A stretch of 25,897 nt of DNA from a virus, in the IMG/VR virus record IMGVR_UViG_3300025120_000483, positions 1-25,897 of that record; one strand, written 5' to 3'. Position numbers and translations under genes: made by a program. Position 1 is the stretch's first letter. Each line of letters opens with the position of its first letter. The notes under the pieces were generated by a model. That model saw only the letters and a program-made list of their open reading frames with translations. It was not told the DNA's origin and ran no database searches. Of this stretch, positions 1 through 6,825 are shown in pieces.

Positions 1-90
1 GAGCTTTGACCACATTGAGTTTAGTACTTTATCGACAATCGCTTGATTGTATTTTTTGTTAAGCTTTAGCTTATGTTGTTTTATATTCAT
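1..90 (-). CDS. small phage protein, N-terminal fragment cut by window edge
   Basis: The reading frame starts with ATG at 90 and stays open for 30 codons until it leaves the window, beginning MNIKQHKLKLNKKYNQAIVD. It is Lys-rich and I do not recognise it. The start is supported by position: a copy of the conserved promoter-like element (102-126) ends 11 nt upstream, and the leader between them is A/T-only. The fragment lies in the same minus-strand series of tiny genes as its upstream neighbours. The family cannot be judged because most of the gene may be missing. Confidence 0.6.
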   Translation of the reverse strand, partial: MNIKQHKLKLNKKYNQAIVDKVLNSMWSKL

Positions 91-101
91 ATTATTATTA
101 T

Positions 102-126
102 CTATTAGTTATCGTATTTAGTTTGT
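102..126 (-). promoter_or_regulatory. T7-like promoter element, copy 1
   Basis: On the minus strand this reads ACAAACTAAATACGA, then seven bases, then TAG, with the presumed +1 at the G (plus-strand C at 102). It has the same architecture as the three other copies at 774-798, 1135-1159 and 1484-1508. The TACGA block and the nine-base distance to G match the layout of the T7 class promoter, and the bases just before +1 (ATA) also match. It lies just upstream of the fragment starting at 90. It could also be an operator or a host sigma-factor promoter. Confidence 0.6.
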
Positions 127-127
127 T

Positions 128-379
128 TTATTTGCACTCGTGTTTGTAGAAATCATTAATAAAACCGTGAGTTTCATCTAGTAATTCATAGTAATACTCT
201 GCATACTCTTCATCAATTCTATCATTAGCAACATCTTGAGTGATCCACTCTTGCATATCTTCAATATTATTCATAGCGTGAACTAATTGAGTTGAGTAGT
301 AAACTTCAGTACCATCTTTTTCTGTTGGTGTAGTAAATAGAGAACTAGCTACTCCAAGTGTCATTATTATTTTATTCAT
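128..379 (-). CDS. hypothetical small acidic protein, 83 aa
   Basis: This gene of 83 residues has no family I recognise. The N-terminus (MNKIIMTLGVASSLF) is hydrophobic but short and lacks a clear cleavage site, so a signal peptide is possible but weak. The rest is acidic and aromatic, with a helical Glu/Tyr-rich stretch near residues 57-68. It is third in a minus-strand group after the genes at 542-742 and 444-545, and is probably co-transcribed with them, because the sequence between 380 and 443 has no good copy of the promoter element found ahead of other genes here. The 65-bp gap upstream holds small inverted repeats (GAGT/ACTC near 418-430, and ACTACTTACGTAGT at 401-414). Role unknown; an early host-takeover protein would fit the position but is a guess. 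Confidence 0.6.
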   Translation of the reverse strand: MNKIIMTLGVASSLFTTPTEKDGTEVYYSTQLVHAMNNIEDMQEWITQDVANDRIDEEYAEYYYELLDETHGFINDFYKHECK

Positions 380-443
380 ATTATTTATTTATTGTTTAAG
401 ACTACTTACGTAGTTTCGAGTATTAAACTCTCGTCAGTTAAAC

Positions 444-545
444 TTAGTTTGTTATGTAAGCTAATAATATAACTATTATTGCTGTTAATAAAAAGTAACC
501 TAGTACTTCAAATCCATCTGTTGTAAAGTCAGTTTTCTTTTTCAT
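444..545 (-). CDS. tiny single-pass membrane protein, 33 aa
   Basis: This 33-residue frame reads MKKKTDFTTDGFEVLGYFLL and continues as a hydrophobic segment (about residues 15-31, rich in Leu, Ile and Val) to a short polar end. The start is supported by an ATGA overlap: its ATG (543-545) shares bases with the TGA stop (542-544) of the gene at 542-742, the usual sign of coupled translation. The basic N-terminus and single transmembrane helix suggest an inner-membrane miniprotein. Its last codons and stop spell ACAAACTAA, which is also the first half of the promoter element seen elsewhere; this may be chance. Function unknown. Confidence 0.6.
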   Translation of the reverse strand: MKKKTDFTTDGFEVLGYFLLTAIIVILLAYITN

Positions 546-742
546 AATATTTGATTTAGTATTTCGTAAACATCATCTTGTTGTGATTTATCTAGTGACA
601 TAAAGACACCATTAGCCTCACCAGGATAATTGAGTACATGATTTATAGATTGTTGAGTCATTTCTGTTTGATGAACATACTTGTCCATTTCGTCAAAAGC
701 TTTTTGCCATGACCAGTTTGAAGGAGAATTTGAGTGATACAT
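542..742 (-). CDS. hypothetical small protein, 66 aa
   Basis: A 66-residue protein starting MYHSNSPSNWSWQKAFDEMD, with no family I recognise. It is soluble, Gln/Asp-rich and probably helical, with a C-terminal stretch (residues 52-65, DKSQQDDVYEILNQ) that could be an amphipathic helix. The start at 742 follows a copy of the promoter-like element (774-798) and a 31-nt leader made almost only of A and T. It heads a three-gene group: its stop overlaps the start of the 33-residue membrane protein, and the 83-residue gene follows. No Shine-Dalgarno is present. Function unknown; the context is a block of probable early genes. Confidence 0.65.
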   Translation of the reverse strand: MYHSNSPSNWSWQKAFDEMDKYVHQTEMTQQSINHVLNYPGEANGVFMSLDKSQQDDVYEILNQIL

Positions 743-773
743 ATTATTTATATTTATTAGTTATTATTATTAT

Positions 774-798
774 CTTACGACTATCGTAATTAGTTTGT
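774..798 (-). promoter_or_regulatory. T7-like promoter element, copy 2
   Basis: The minus strand reads ACAAACTAATTACGA, seven bases, then AAG followed by ATAATAATAATAAC. The presumed +1 G is the complement of 774, 32 nt from the start codon at 742. Spacing between the TACGA block and the G is identical in all four copies. The leader downstream is also nearly the same as that of copy 3. It drives the group 742 to 128. Confidence 0.65.
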
Positions 799-863
799 GC
801 TGAGTAATATGTTCGTGTTATTTATAGTCGTTAAAGTATTACTATCAACGTCGACTTTTAGTT

Positions 864-1100
864 TTAAGACTGAGTACTTAATTCTCTACAGAATTTTGGA
901 ACAGTATTACTATTTGTATAAGATTTGTACTGTTGGAAACATTGCATTTCTTCAAACTTTTGTTGAAATGTTGAGTAAATTTCATCATGATCATAAGTGA
1001 ATGTGACTTCTTTCTTATTAGTAAATGTAATTACTGTATTTGTACCGAGTAAAGATTTTCTTATTACAAATCTTTTTGTTGTTAAGTTATTAGTTTTCAT
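864..1100 (-). CDS. hypothetical small protein, 78 aa
   Basis: The 78-residue product begins MKTNNLTTKRFVIRKSLLGT. The first half is beta-like and basic with a hairpin pattern (VITFTNKKEVTFTYD, about residues 23-37), and the second half is a polar, Gln-rich helix (FQQKFEEMQCFQQY, about 45-58). I do not recognise the family. Its start lies 35 nt from the presumed transcription start of the promoter-like element at 1135-1159. An overlapping plus-strand frame exists but has no leader or promoter signal, so I take the minus frame as real. Function unknown; probably an early accessory protein. Confidence 0.65.
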   Translation of the reverse strand: MKTNNLTTKRFVIRKSLLGTNTVITFTNKKEVTFTYDHDEIYSTFQQKFEEMQCFQQYKSYTNSNTVPKFCRELSTQS

Positions 1101-1134
1101 AGTTTATATTTATTTATTTAGTTATTATTATTAT

Positions 1135-1159
1135 CTTGTTAGTGTCGTATTTAGTTTGT
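1135..1159 (-). promoter_or_regulatory. T7-like promoter element, copy 3
   Basis: The minus strand reads ACAAACTAAATACGA, CACTAAC, AAG, with the presumed +1 at the complement of 1135. In the stretch from -16 to -9 it matches the T7 consensus AATACGAC exactly, and G is at +1. The leader AATAATAATAACTAAATA before the start at 1100 is shared with copy 2. Between 1160 and 1275 a further partial leader-like stretch (1168-1197) has no gene behind it and may be a decayed unit. Confidence 0.65.
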
Positions 1160-1275
1160 AAGAGTGTTATTTTATTTAGTTATTATTATTAGTTGTTAAG
1201 TCCTACACATGAGTTCTCAGTATCTTACCCTGAATAACTCAGATGTTTTAATTAATTAGTTTATATTTAACTTAT

Positions 1276-1452
1276 TTAGTTAGTATATATTAATTTCATT
1301 AAAGTATTAATTAACATTTGTTCATCTTCAATTGAATTATATTCGCAATCAATTTCTACAAATTCATTTACTTGTTTTTGTATTTCTTTTTTACTTACAT
1401 AGTTTGATTCAAATTGAAAGTGGTTTATAGTATCGTCATTAAAGTATTTCAT
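1276..1452 (-). CDS. hypothetical small acidic protein, 58 aa
   Basis: This 58-residue frame starts MKYFNDDTINHFQFESNYVS and ends with a helical, acidic stretch (residues 32-55). It is supported by the same upstream arrangement as its neighbours: a promoter-like element at 1484-1508 whose presumed +1 is 32 nt from the start codon, and an A/T-only leader containing AACTAATAAATAAATAAC. No family recognised, no membrane segment, one Cys. It is the first gene of the minus-strand block, adjacent to the 1509-1846 non-coding region. Function unknown. Confidence 0.6.
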   Translation of the reverse strand: MKYFNDDTINHFQFESNYVSKKEIQKQVNEFVEIDCEYNSIEDEQMLINTLMKLIYTN

Positions 1453-1483
1453 GTTATTTATTTATTAGTTACATATATATTAT

Positions 1484-1508
1484 CTAAACTATGTCGTATA
1501 TAGTTTGT
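1484..1508 (-). promoter_or_regulatory. T7-like promoter element, copy 4
   Basis: The minus strand reads ACAAACTATATACGA, CATAGTT, TAG, with the presumed +1 G at the complement of 1484. TACGAC and the TTAG ending fit the T7-type pattern. It is 32 nt upstream of the start at 1452 and is the outermost promoter of the minus-strand block. Confidence 0.65.
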
Positions 1509-1697
1509 AATAGTAAAAGCTAAAATATCCTAGAATCTCGGTGGAATTCTCGGACGCAATATCGTATCGCAAATTCGCATATATGCAAAACAAAATCGTG
1601 AAAACGATGGGAACCCCAAAATTTAAAACTGAATTTGGTTTAAAAAACAAAATAAAATTTCAATATTGCAGTACTTTACTTATATACATCTAAAAAA

Positions 1698-1744
1698 GGT
1701 GACATTTACCCCCTAGAGCTATAGAATAAGGGGCATTTGTCACC
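1698..1744. terminator. long imperfect hairpin, possible bidirectional terminator
   Basis: Outer arms GGTGACA (1698-1704) and TGTCACC (1738-1744) pair perfectly. Inside them CCCCT (1710-1714) pairs with AGGGG (1729-1733) across a loop of about 14 bases. Six A residues precede the left arm and CTTTGTT follows the right arm, so either strand could use it as an intrinsic terminator, although the T-runs are short. Between divergent genes a terminator would insulate the two blocks; an attenuator in a leader RNA for the plus-strand genes is equally possible. Confidence 0.45.
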
Positions 1745-1800
1745 CTTTGTTATAAGTTTTAATTGTAGTTAAGTAGGTAAAAACGAGTAATTCTATGTAA

Positions 1801-1817
1801 TACCTTATATTAAGGTA
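1801..1817. promoter_or_regulatory. perfect 7-bp inverted repeat upstream of the late genes
   Basis: TACCTTA (1801-1807), TAT, TAAGGTA (1811-1817), flanked by GTAA and ATTAC that partly extend the symmetry. It ends 29 bases before the first late-gene start at 1847. It has the size and symmetry of a dimeric regulator's operator, but could also form a small RNA hairpin near the 5' end of the transcript. No clear promoter is visible around it. Confidence 0.35.
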
Positions 1818-1846
1818 ATTACTTAAAAATATTAAAAAATAAAATC

Positions 1847-2416
1847 ATGATGAAAAATAAAAAAGCAGCTGGAGCAGTTAAAAAAATGGCTAAAGGTGTT
1901 AAAGATGCTGACACTAAAGATATGCCAGTAATAGATAGAGAAAAAGACGCTATGAATAAAGACGGAGCTTCAAAAGCTTTTAAAGATAAAACTAGAGGCG
2001 GTCAAAGAAGAGCTCTTAAAAGAGCTAATAAAAGAAAGTACGGAAAAGGAGAAGCTGGAAAAGCTAAAAAAGCGGCTGAAATAGCTAAAGAAGCAGCACT
2101 TGGTGATATGGAAATGATGGGGGTGTCAATGTACGGTAAAAAACACGGGTCTTCTATGTACGGTAAAAAGCATGGATCTTCTATGTATGGCAAAAAGCAC
2201 GGGTCTTCTATGAACGCATACCAAGATAAAGAAGCATCGATGGATGACTATTCTCATGAGAAAAAATTAAAAGCAGACGGAAGATATGAAGCTGCACATG
2301 GTAAAATGGCTAATGCTAAAAATGACTTCAATCACGCACATGCTTTAAAGAAAGACGCAAAGCACGATGCTAAAGGCAGACACTCTATCATGAAGCACAT
2401 GAGAGGTTTTAAATAA
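1847..2416 (+). CDS. Lys/Ala-rich basic repeat protein, probable internal virion protein
   Basis: A 189-residue, strongly basic protein with no recognised family. Residues 40-43 are the Asp-Gly-Ala-Ser motif that recurs in other proteins of this window. Residues 95-121 are three exact copies of the nonapeptide MYGKKHGSS, a variant (His-Gly-Ser-Ser) of the same motif. The rest is Lys/Ala/His-rich and probably helical or disordered. Two start codons are adjacent (1847 and 1850). There is no Shine-Dalgarno; the leader is A-rich. It is the first gene of the plus-strand run, and its stop overlaps the next start (TAATG). Lys-rich low-complexity proteins next to structural genes often enter the virion with DNA, so an internal or DNA-associated role is my inference. 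Confidence 0.7.
   Translation: MMKNKKAAGAVKKMAKGVKDADTKDMPVIDREKDAMNKDGASKAFKDKTRGGQRRALKRANKRKYGKGEAGKAKKAAEIAKEAALGDMEMMGVSMYGKKHGSSMYGKKHGSSMYGKKHGSSMNAYQDKEASMDDYSHEKKLKADGRYEAAHGKMANAKNDFNHAHALKKDAKHDAKGRHSIMKHMRGFK
2129..2209 (+). repeat. three tandem 27-bp units in a coding sequence
   Basis: Units begin at 2129, 2156 and 2183 and each encodes MYGKKHGSS. They differ at third codon positions (for example GGT/GGC, CAC/CAT, GGG/GGA), so the peptide has stayed identical while the DNA drifted. Confidence 0.9.
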
Positions 2417-3054
2417 TGAGTTTAAAAACTAACAGGTACGGAGCAAGTCAAAGAAATGGGCTTACTCCTGGTGGTAAGACAAATAGGTCAATGACTAATT
2501 TAGGTAATAAGACTATTAATGCTGCTGCTAATTCAAACCAAAAGCCACAATACACTGGATCAGGTGATAATTACAGAGATGCGAATAATAATAAAGTTTC
2601 AGGACTTCAAGTTGATGAAGGTAGATTGTCTTCTGTTGTTAGAAAATCGCCTGAAAGACCTCACGTTGTAGCTAGCCCTGGCGCTCTTAAAAATCAAGGT
2701 GGTATAACTGAAAAGCTTTATTTAGATGGTAAGCCTGAAATGAAAGCAATGAGAAGAGGTGAAAAGCTTATTCCTGCCAAGAAAGCAATGGGTAGAATGG
2801 CTACTCCTGTAAAATCGACAATGAGAGGTGAAAAGCTTATTCCTGTCAAGAAAGCGATGAAAACCGCTGGTAAACTAACTCCTGCTAAGACAGCGATGAA
2901 GACCGATAGTAAACCCGCTGGTAAACTAACTCCTGCTAAAACAGAAATGAAACACGAAAAACTCACTCCTGCAGTAAAAATTAATCCAAAAGCAAAAGGC
3001 AGAACTATGAGTGATAGAAAATTTAACAGAATAGATAGAAAACTTAATAAATAA
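2416..3054 (+). CDS. Lys/Pro-rich repeat protein, probable virion accessory protein
   Basis: A 212-residue basic protein of unknown family. The first half is polar and probably disordered and contains a Tyr-Gly-Ala-Ser motif at residues 8-11. Residues about 109-185 are imperfect repeats of a unit like GEKLIPAKKAM or GKLTPAKTAMK, at least five copies, each with Leu, Pro and several Lys. DNA copies are close (2755-2790 against 2824-2859), so the array expanded by duplication. Its ATG shares a base with the preceding stop, so translation is probably coupled. The fibre gene follows after 3 nt. A DNA-binding or scaffolding role inside the particle is plausible but unproven. Confidence 0.7.
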   Translation: MSLKTNRYGASQRNGLTPGGKTNRSMTNLGNKTINAAANSNQKPQYTGSGDNYRDANNNKVSGLQVDEGRLSSVVRKSPERPHVVASPGALKNQGGITEKLYLDGKPEMKAMRRGEKLIPAKKAMGRMATPVKSTMRGEKLIPVKKAMKTAGKLTPAKTAMKTDSKPAGKLTPAKTEMKHEKLTPAVKINPKAKGRTMSDRKFNRIDRKLNK

Positions 3055-3057
3055 ATT

Positions 3058-6000
3058 ATGCCTATAATATATACATTTCCTTCAAAAGGTACTCCTGTAC
3101 TAGCGGATCAAGTTTTAATATCAGACTCCCAAGACGGAGAAGCTACTAAAAACGCTACAATATCATCGATAAAAGATACTATTGATGTAGTTGATCGAAT
3201 TACAGCAGGTTCTGGAATATCTGTATCAAATGCTACTGGTAACATAACTATAGGAAATACAGGTGTGTTGTCTTTAACAGCTGGAACTAACATATCTTTA
3301 TCTGGCTCTACCGGCGCTATTACAGTATCTTCCTTAAGTGTTGGTGGATCTGGAACAGCTAATAAAATAACAAAATGGTCTGCTAATGGAAGTGATATAG
3401 AAAATTCTATAATAACTGAAGACCCTGGAGGACCAGGAATAATTGTAGCAGGCAACGTGTCAGTTGCATCTGGTAGCTATATATCTACTCCAAGTATTTT
3501 AGATGGGTCTGGAGAACTTGGAAGTGCTAATCAAGTTTTAAGCGCTGGGTCTAGTGGAAGTTCTATTGAATGGACTTCAACTTTCAAAGGTGATTTAAAC
3601 GGTACGATAAATACAGCAACTACAGGAGTTACACAAGCTAACGCAGTAGACAACACAACAATAGCCACTACAGCTTATGTAAATAACAAAATAGGTTTAA
3701 TACCTGCTGGATTAGAATATTCTGGAACTTGGAACGCTTTTAATAACACTCCAGCATTGGCAAGTGGTGTAGGCACAACAGGTGCATTTTATATAGTTTC
3801 AACTCCAGGTTCAACTAATTTAGATGGAATTACAGACTGGAAAGTTGGTGACTGGGCTATATTTGTAGAATCAGGAGCTACTGATGCTTGGCAAAAAGTA
3901 GATAACTCTTCTGTGTTAAATGGATCTGGCACTGGACAAAAAGTATCTTTGTGGTCAGGATCTGGAACATCGGTAACTTTAACGGATTCAATAATGACTC
4001 AAAATCCATCTGGTGGACTTTTTGCAGGTCAATATATTGATATTTCAGGAAGTGGTGGGATATCAGCCAGTCAGTTCAACATAGGCGGAAAATTATTAGA
4101 TGGTAATAATTTTCAAGGAATTGATGGATATGTATTATCTAGCACAACTGTAGGCTCAAACAGAAAAACTGCATGGGTTCCTCCTTTGACTGCCGCAACT
4201 ACAACTAATTTAGGTGGTGTAAAAACTGTCGGGCAATTTGGAGGCAGTTACATAGGAAATCCAATTACAACTACATCAGGTAGAAACTATGGTATTGCAA
4301 TAACAAGTGCAGATAGCAAACTTTTAGTTAATGTTCCTTGGACAGACACAACTTACACCGCTGGTAGTAATATTTCTATATCAGGAACTAATGTTATATC
4401 GGCTTCTGTAACAAACTTACCTGTTGCCACTCAATCTGCTTTAGGTGGTATAAAAAGTCATCTTAATTACGGATCTCAAGTTACAGTTAATTCCATTACA
4501 AGTACAGGTTCAAGATTCTATGGTGTTGTAATTAATGATGATGATAAAGCAATGGTAAACGTACCTTGGACAGATACTGGTACAACATACACAGCTGGCA
4601 CAGGGCTTACTCTAACTGGTACAGTTTTTAATGCCAATACTGTTGGTACTCAAAGCCAGGTAGCAGTCAGCGCCAGTTCTACATCCCTAAGGTCGTATCC
4701 TATTCAAACAGGAGCTGCTAGTGGTGCTTCAGGCAGTAATCATCTAGTGGTAAATGTACCTTGGACAGATACAAATACAACATACCAAGCTGGTACTAAT
4801 ATTGATATAGATGGAAGTAATGTTATATCGGCTACTATTCCATTAGCAAGTAGTGCAGTTATAGGTGGTTTTAAATTACTTACTAATACAACTGGTACAG
4901 CTCCTAGTTTTGTCACCACTACTGCAAATAGAAACTATGCAATACAAAGAGATTCTAATGGAAAAGCAATGGTAAACGTACCTTGGACAGGTACAAATTT
5001 TACAGCCGGCACAGGTCTTACTTTAGACGGTACAGTGTTTAATGCTAATGTTGGTGAAACTACTCAAACACAAGCGGCTAATTCAGCTACAGATACTCAA
5101 CTTAGAACTTACGAAATTCAAGTTAATAGTAGTGACGATTTAGTAGTAAACGTTCCTTGGGTAGACACAAATACTACTCCCCAAGCAACAGCAACTACTA
5201 TAGGTGGTATGAAAATATTCTCTGATGCAGTTACAGTGGCTGCTAATCCAAGAACAAATACTGCTAGCAGATCTTACGGTATTCAAATAAACGCTGGTGG
5301 TGCAGGACAGGTTAATGTTCCTTGGACAGATACAACTCCAACTGCATCAGCAAGTATTATAGGTGGTATTAGATTAGCTACTAATACTGTTGCTACTAGT
5401 CAGAATGGTATCTCTACAACTGCAAATAGAAACTATGGACTACAAATAGATTCTAATTCAAGAGGGGTTATTAACGTTCCTTGGACAGATACAACTTATA
5501 CCACGGCAACAAGCAGTACATTAGGTTTAGTTCAAATAGGATATTCTGAAAATGGTAAAAATTATCCTGTAGAACTACTTAATGATCAAATGTTTGTTAA
5601 TGTACCTTGGACAGATACAACATATACCGCAGCTACAAGTAGTACATTAGGCTTGGTTAAAATAGGTTTTACTCAAGCAGCTAAAAATTATCCAGTTCAG
5701 CTATTTAATGAGCAAGCTTATGTTAATGTACCTTGGGCAGATACAAATACAACTTACACCGCTGGCACAGGTCTTACTTTGAGTGGTACAGTGTTTAATG
5801 TTGATGTTGCCACTTCAGGTGTTTTAGGTGGTATAAAAAGTCATCTTAATTACGTATCTCAAGTTACAGTTAATTCCATTACGACTACATCTTCAAGAAA
5901 CTATGGTATTACTCTGAATGCTGACGATAAAGCAATGGTAAACGTACCTTGGACAGATACGGTTACTCCTACAGTAACAGCATCACAAGGTTTAACAAAA

Positions 6001-6756
6001 ACTTCAAATAATATTACTTTAGATATAGCAGATCCTACAACTGGATGGGCTATTCTTGGTGGCGGTCCAGGAGCATCAACATCAGTCATAGGTGGTTATG
6101 CAGGTACTAATGCAACTGGAAACAAAAACTTTGGTATAACTAATTTTACCCAACCTTCTACTGTAACAAGCGCAAATAACAACGTAGCTATAGGATTTGA
6201 CTCTATGGGAACTTCCGTAACAACTGCATCTAATAATGTAGTTATTGGATCAACCGCTGGATCTAGTATGACAACAGCCCTTGATGCCGTTTTAATTGGA
6301 CAAGACGCTGGCAAAGGTATAACTACTGGAGGAGAAAATACTATAATTGGGGCAAACGCTGGTGAAACTATAACTACTGGTAGTAGAAATACTATAATTG
6401 GAAGTGGAGCCATTGCTGGAACTGGAGCTGGTTCAGCATTCGCGACCGTTGTAGGTCGAGACGCTTCAGCAACTAGCTCATCAGTAGCTGTAGGTTCAGG
6501 AGCAATTGTTGCTGGAGCTACTGGCGTAGCGGTAGGTGATGTAGCGAGCACCGCGTCAAACGCTCTAAATGGAATAGCTTTAGGTAAGGGAGCTCAAGCA
6601 ACACTGCGAGGAACAGTAGGAAATGTAGCTATAGGTAGTTCAGCTAATCCAGTTAGTTTAACTGAACCAGCAGAATTTTCTGAGGAATTTGAGTATTTAA
6701 ATGTAACTATAAACGGAAGTCAATACTATATAAGATTATACAAGGCAGCAGAATAA
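3058..6756 (+). CDS. repetitive tail fibre / adhesin with YadA-head-like C-terminal region
   Basis: This 1232-residue protein probably forms a trimeric fibre that binds the host surface. The N-terminal 45 residues (beginning MPIIYTFPSKGTPVLADQVL) resemble the virion-attachment end of other marine phage fibres. About residues 215-290 form a compact Trp-rich domain (GTWNA, WKVGDWAIF). From about 424 to 965 there are ten copies of the motif VNVPWTDT or close variants, each ending a repeat of roughly 45-75 residues that often contains a G-G-[IVM]-K turn. Residues about 1041-1196 are Gly/Ala-rich repeats of the type NVVIGSTAG and SVAVGSGA, as in the left-handed beta-roll of YadA-type adhesin heads. 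The end is a short beta segment (YLNVTINGSQYYIRLY). No intramolecular chaperone peptidase is visible. Internal DNA repeats suggest copy-number change by recombination. Confidence 0.85.
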   Translation: MPIIYTFPSKGTPVLADQVLISDSQDGEATKNATISSIKDTIDVVDRITAGSGISVSNATGNITIGNTGVLSLTAGTNISLSGSTGAITVSSLSVGGSGTANKITKWSANGSDIENSIITEDPGGPGIIVAGNVSVASGSYISTPSILDGSGELGSANQVLSAGSSGSSIEWTSTFKGDLNGTINTATTGVTQANAVDNTTIATTAYVNNKIGLIPAGLEYSGTWNAFNNTPALASGVGTTGAFYIVSTPGSTNLDGITDWKVGDWAIFVESGATDAWQKVDNSSVLNGSGTGQKVSLWSGSGTSVTLTDSIMTQNPSGGLFAGQYIDISGSGGISASQFNIGGKLLDGNNFQGIDGYVLSSTTVGSNRKTAWVPPLTAATTTNLGGVKTVGQFGGSYIGNPITTTSGRNYGIAITSADSKLLVNVPWTDTTYTAGSNISISGTNVISASVTNLPVATQSALGGIKSHLNYGSQVTVNSITSTGSRFYGVVINDDDKAMVNVPWTDTGTTYTAGTGLTLTGTVFNANTVGTQSQVAVSASSTSLRSYPIQTGAASGASGSNHLVVNVPWTDTNTTYQAGTNIDIDGSNVISATIPLASSAVIGGFKLLTNTTGTAPSFVTTTANRNYAIQRDSNGKAMVNVPWTGTNFTAGTGLTLDGTVFNANVGETTQTQAANSATDTQLRTYEIQVNSSDDLVVNVPWVDTNTTPQATATTIGGMKIFSDAVTVAANPRTNTASRSYGIQINAGGAGQVNVPWTDTTPTASASIIGGIRLATNTVATSQNGISTTANRNYGLQIDSNSRGVINVPWTDTTYTTATSSTLGLVQIGYSENGKNYPVELLNDQMFVNVPWTDTTYTAATSSTLGLVKIGFTQAAKNYPVQLFNEQAYVNVPWADTNTTYTAGTGLTLSGTVFNVDVATSGVLGGIKSHLNYVSQVTVNSITTTSSRNYGITLNADDKAMVNVPWTDTVTPTVTASQGLTKTSNNITLDIADPTTGWAILGGGPGASTSVIGGYAGTNATGNKNFGITNFTQPSTVTSANNNVAIGFDSMGTSVTTASNNVVIGSTAGSSMTTALDAVLIGQDAGKGITTGGENTIIGANAGETITTGSRNTIIGSGAIAGTGAGSAFATVVGRDASATSSSVAVGSGAIVAGATGVAVGDVASTASNALNGIALGKGAQATLRGTVGNVAIGSSANPVSLTEPAEFSEEFEYLNVTINGSQYYIRLYKAAE
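4441..4499 (+). repeat. direct repeat in the fibre gene, copy A
   Basis: This 59-bp stretch is repeated at 5824-5882 with one mismatch by my reading (G for T in the codon after ...CTTAATTAC). Most other fibre repeats have diverged far more at DNA level, so this pair is a recent duplication or gene-conversion product. Confidence 0.85.
5824..5882 (+). repeat. direct repeat in the fibre gene, copy B
   Basis: Second copy of the 59-bp repeat at 4441-4499, 58 of 59 bases the same. The two flank about 1.3 kb of fibre repeats, so recombination between them would delete or duplicate several binding units in frame (the distance between copies, 1383 bp, is a multiple of three). Confidence 0.85.
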
Positions 6757-6773
6757 AAAAACTAAATAACCGA

Positions 6774-6789
6774 ATTATCAAGTGATAAT
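6774..6789. promoter_or_regulatory. perfect inverted repeat between fibre and chaperonin gene group
   Basis: ATTATCA (6774-6780), AG, TGATAAT (6783-6789) lies in the 69-bp gap between the fibre gene and the 97-residue gene. With no T-run it is a poor terminator; an operator or a small mRNA hairpin is possible. The motif AAGTGATAATA recurs at the right end of the window after another gene (about 25879-25889). Confidence 0.35.
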
Positions 6790-6825
6790 ATAAATAACCA
6801 ACGTTTAACTTAAAACCAAAATACA

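Larger units (their letters stand above)
1509..1846. other. non-coding divergent spacer with several inverted repeats
   Basis: About 340 bases separate the minus-strand block from the plus-strand run, and I find no convincing gene or tRNA. The left part (1530-1620) is less A/T-rich than its surroundings. It contains an imperfect direct repeat GAATCTCGG / GAATTCTCGG (1533-1541, 1544-1553), a 10-bp palindrome GCATATATGC (1577-1586) and a perfect hairpin ATCGT-GAAA-ACGAT (1595-1608). The middle is A/T-rich. The right part holds the long hairpin at 1698-1744 and the inverted repeat at 1801-1817. It could be a regulatory leader, a small RNA, or part of an origin; the sequence alone does not decide. 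Confidence 0.5.

Noticed and set aside
797-1000. Plus-strand frame encoding a hydrophobic 67-residue peptide
   Set aside because: It overlaps the minus-strand 78-residue gene, which has a promoter element and leader; this frame has neither.
1542-1553. TGGAATTCTCGG, the same as the start of a common small-RNA library adapter
   Set aside because: The match stops after 12 bases and genomic-looking sequence continues on both sides, so contamination is unlikely.
2129-2209. CRISPR-like array
   Set aside because: The units are contiguous 27-bp coding repeats without spacers.
3108-3455. Long minus-strand frames opposite the fibre gene (also 6096-6551)
   Set aside because: They mirror the Gly/Ala/Thr-rich composition of the fibre gene, have no leader, and their Pro/Val/Ala-rich products look artificial.
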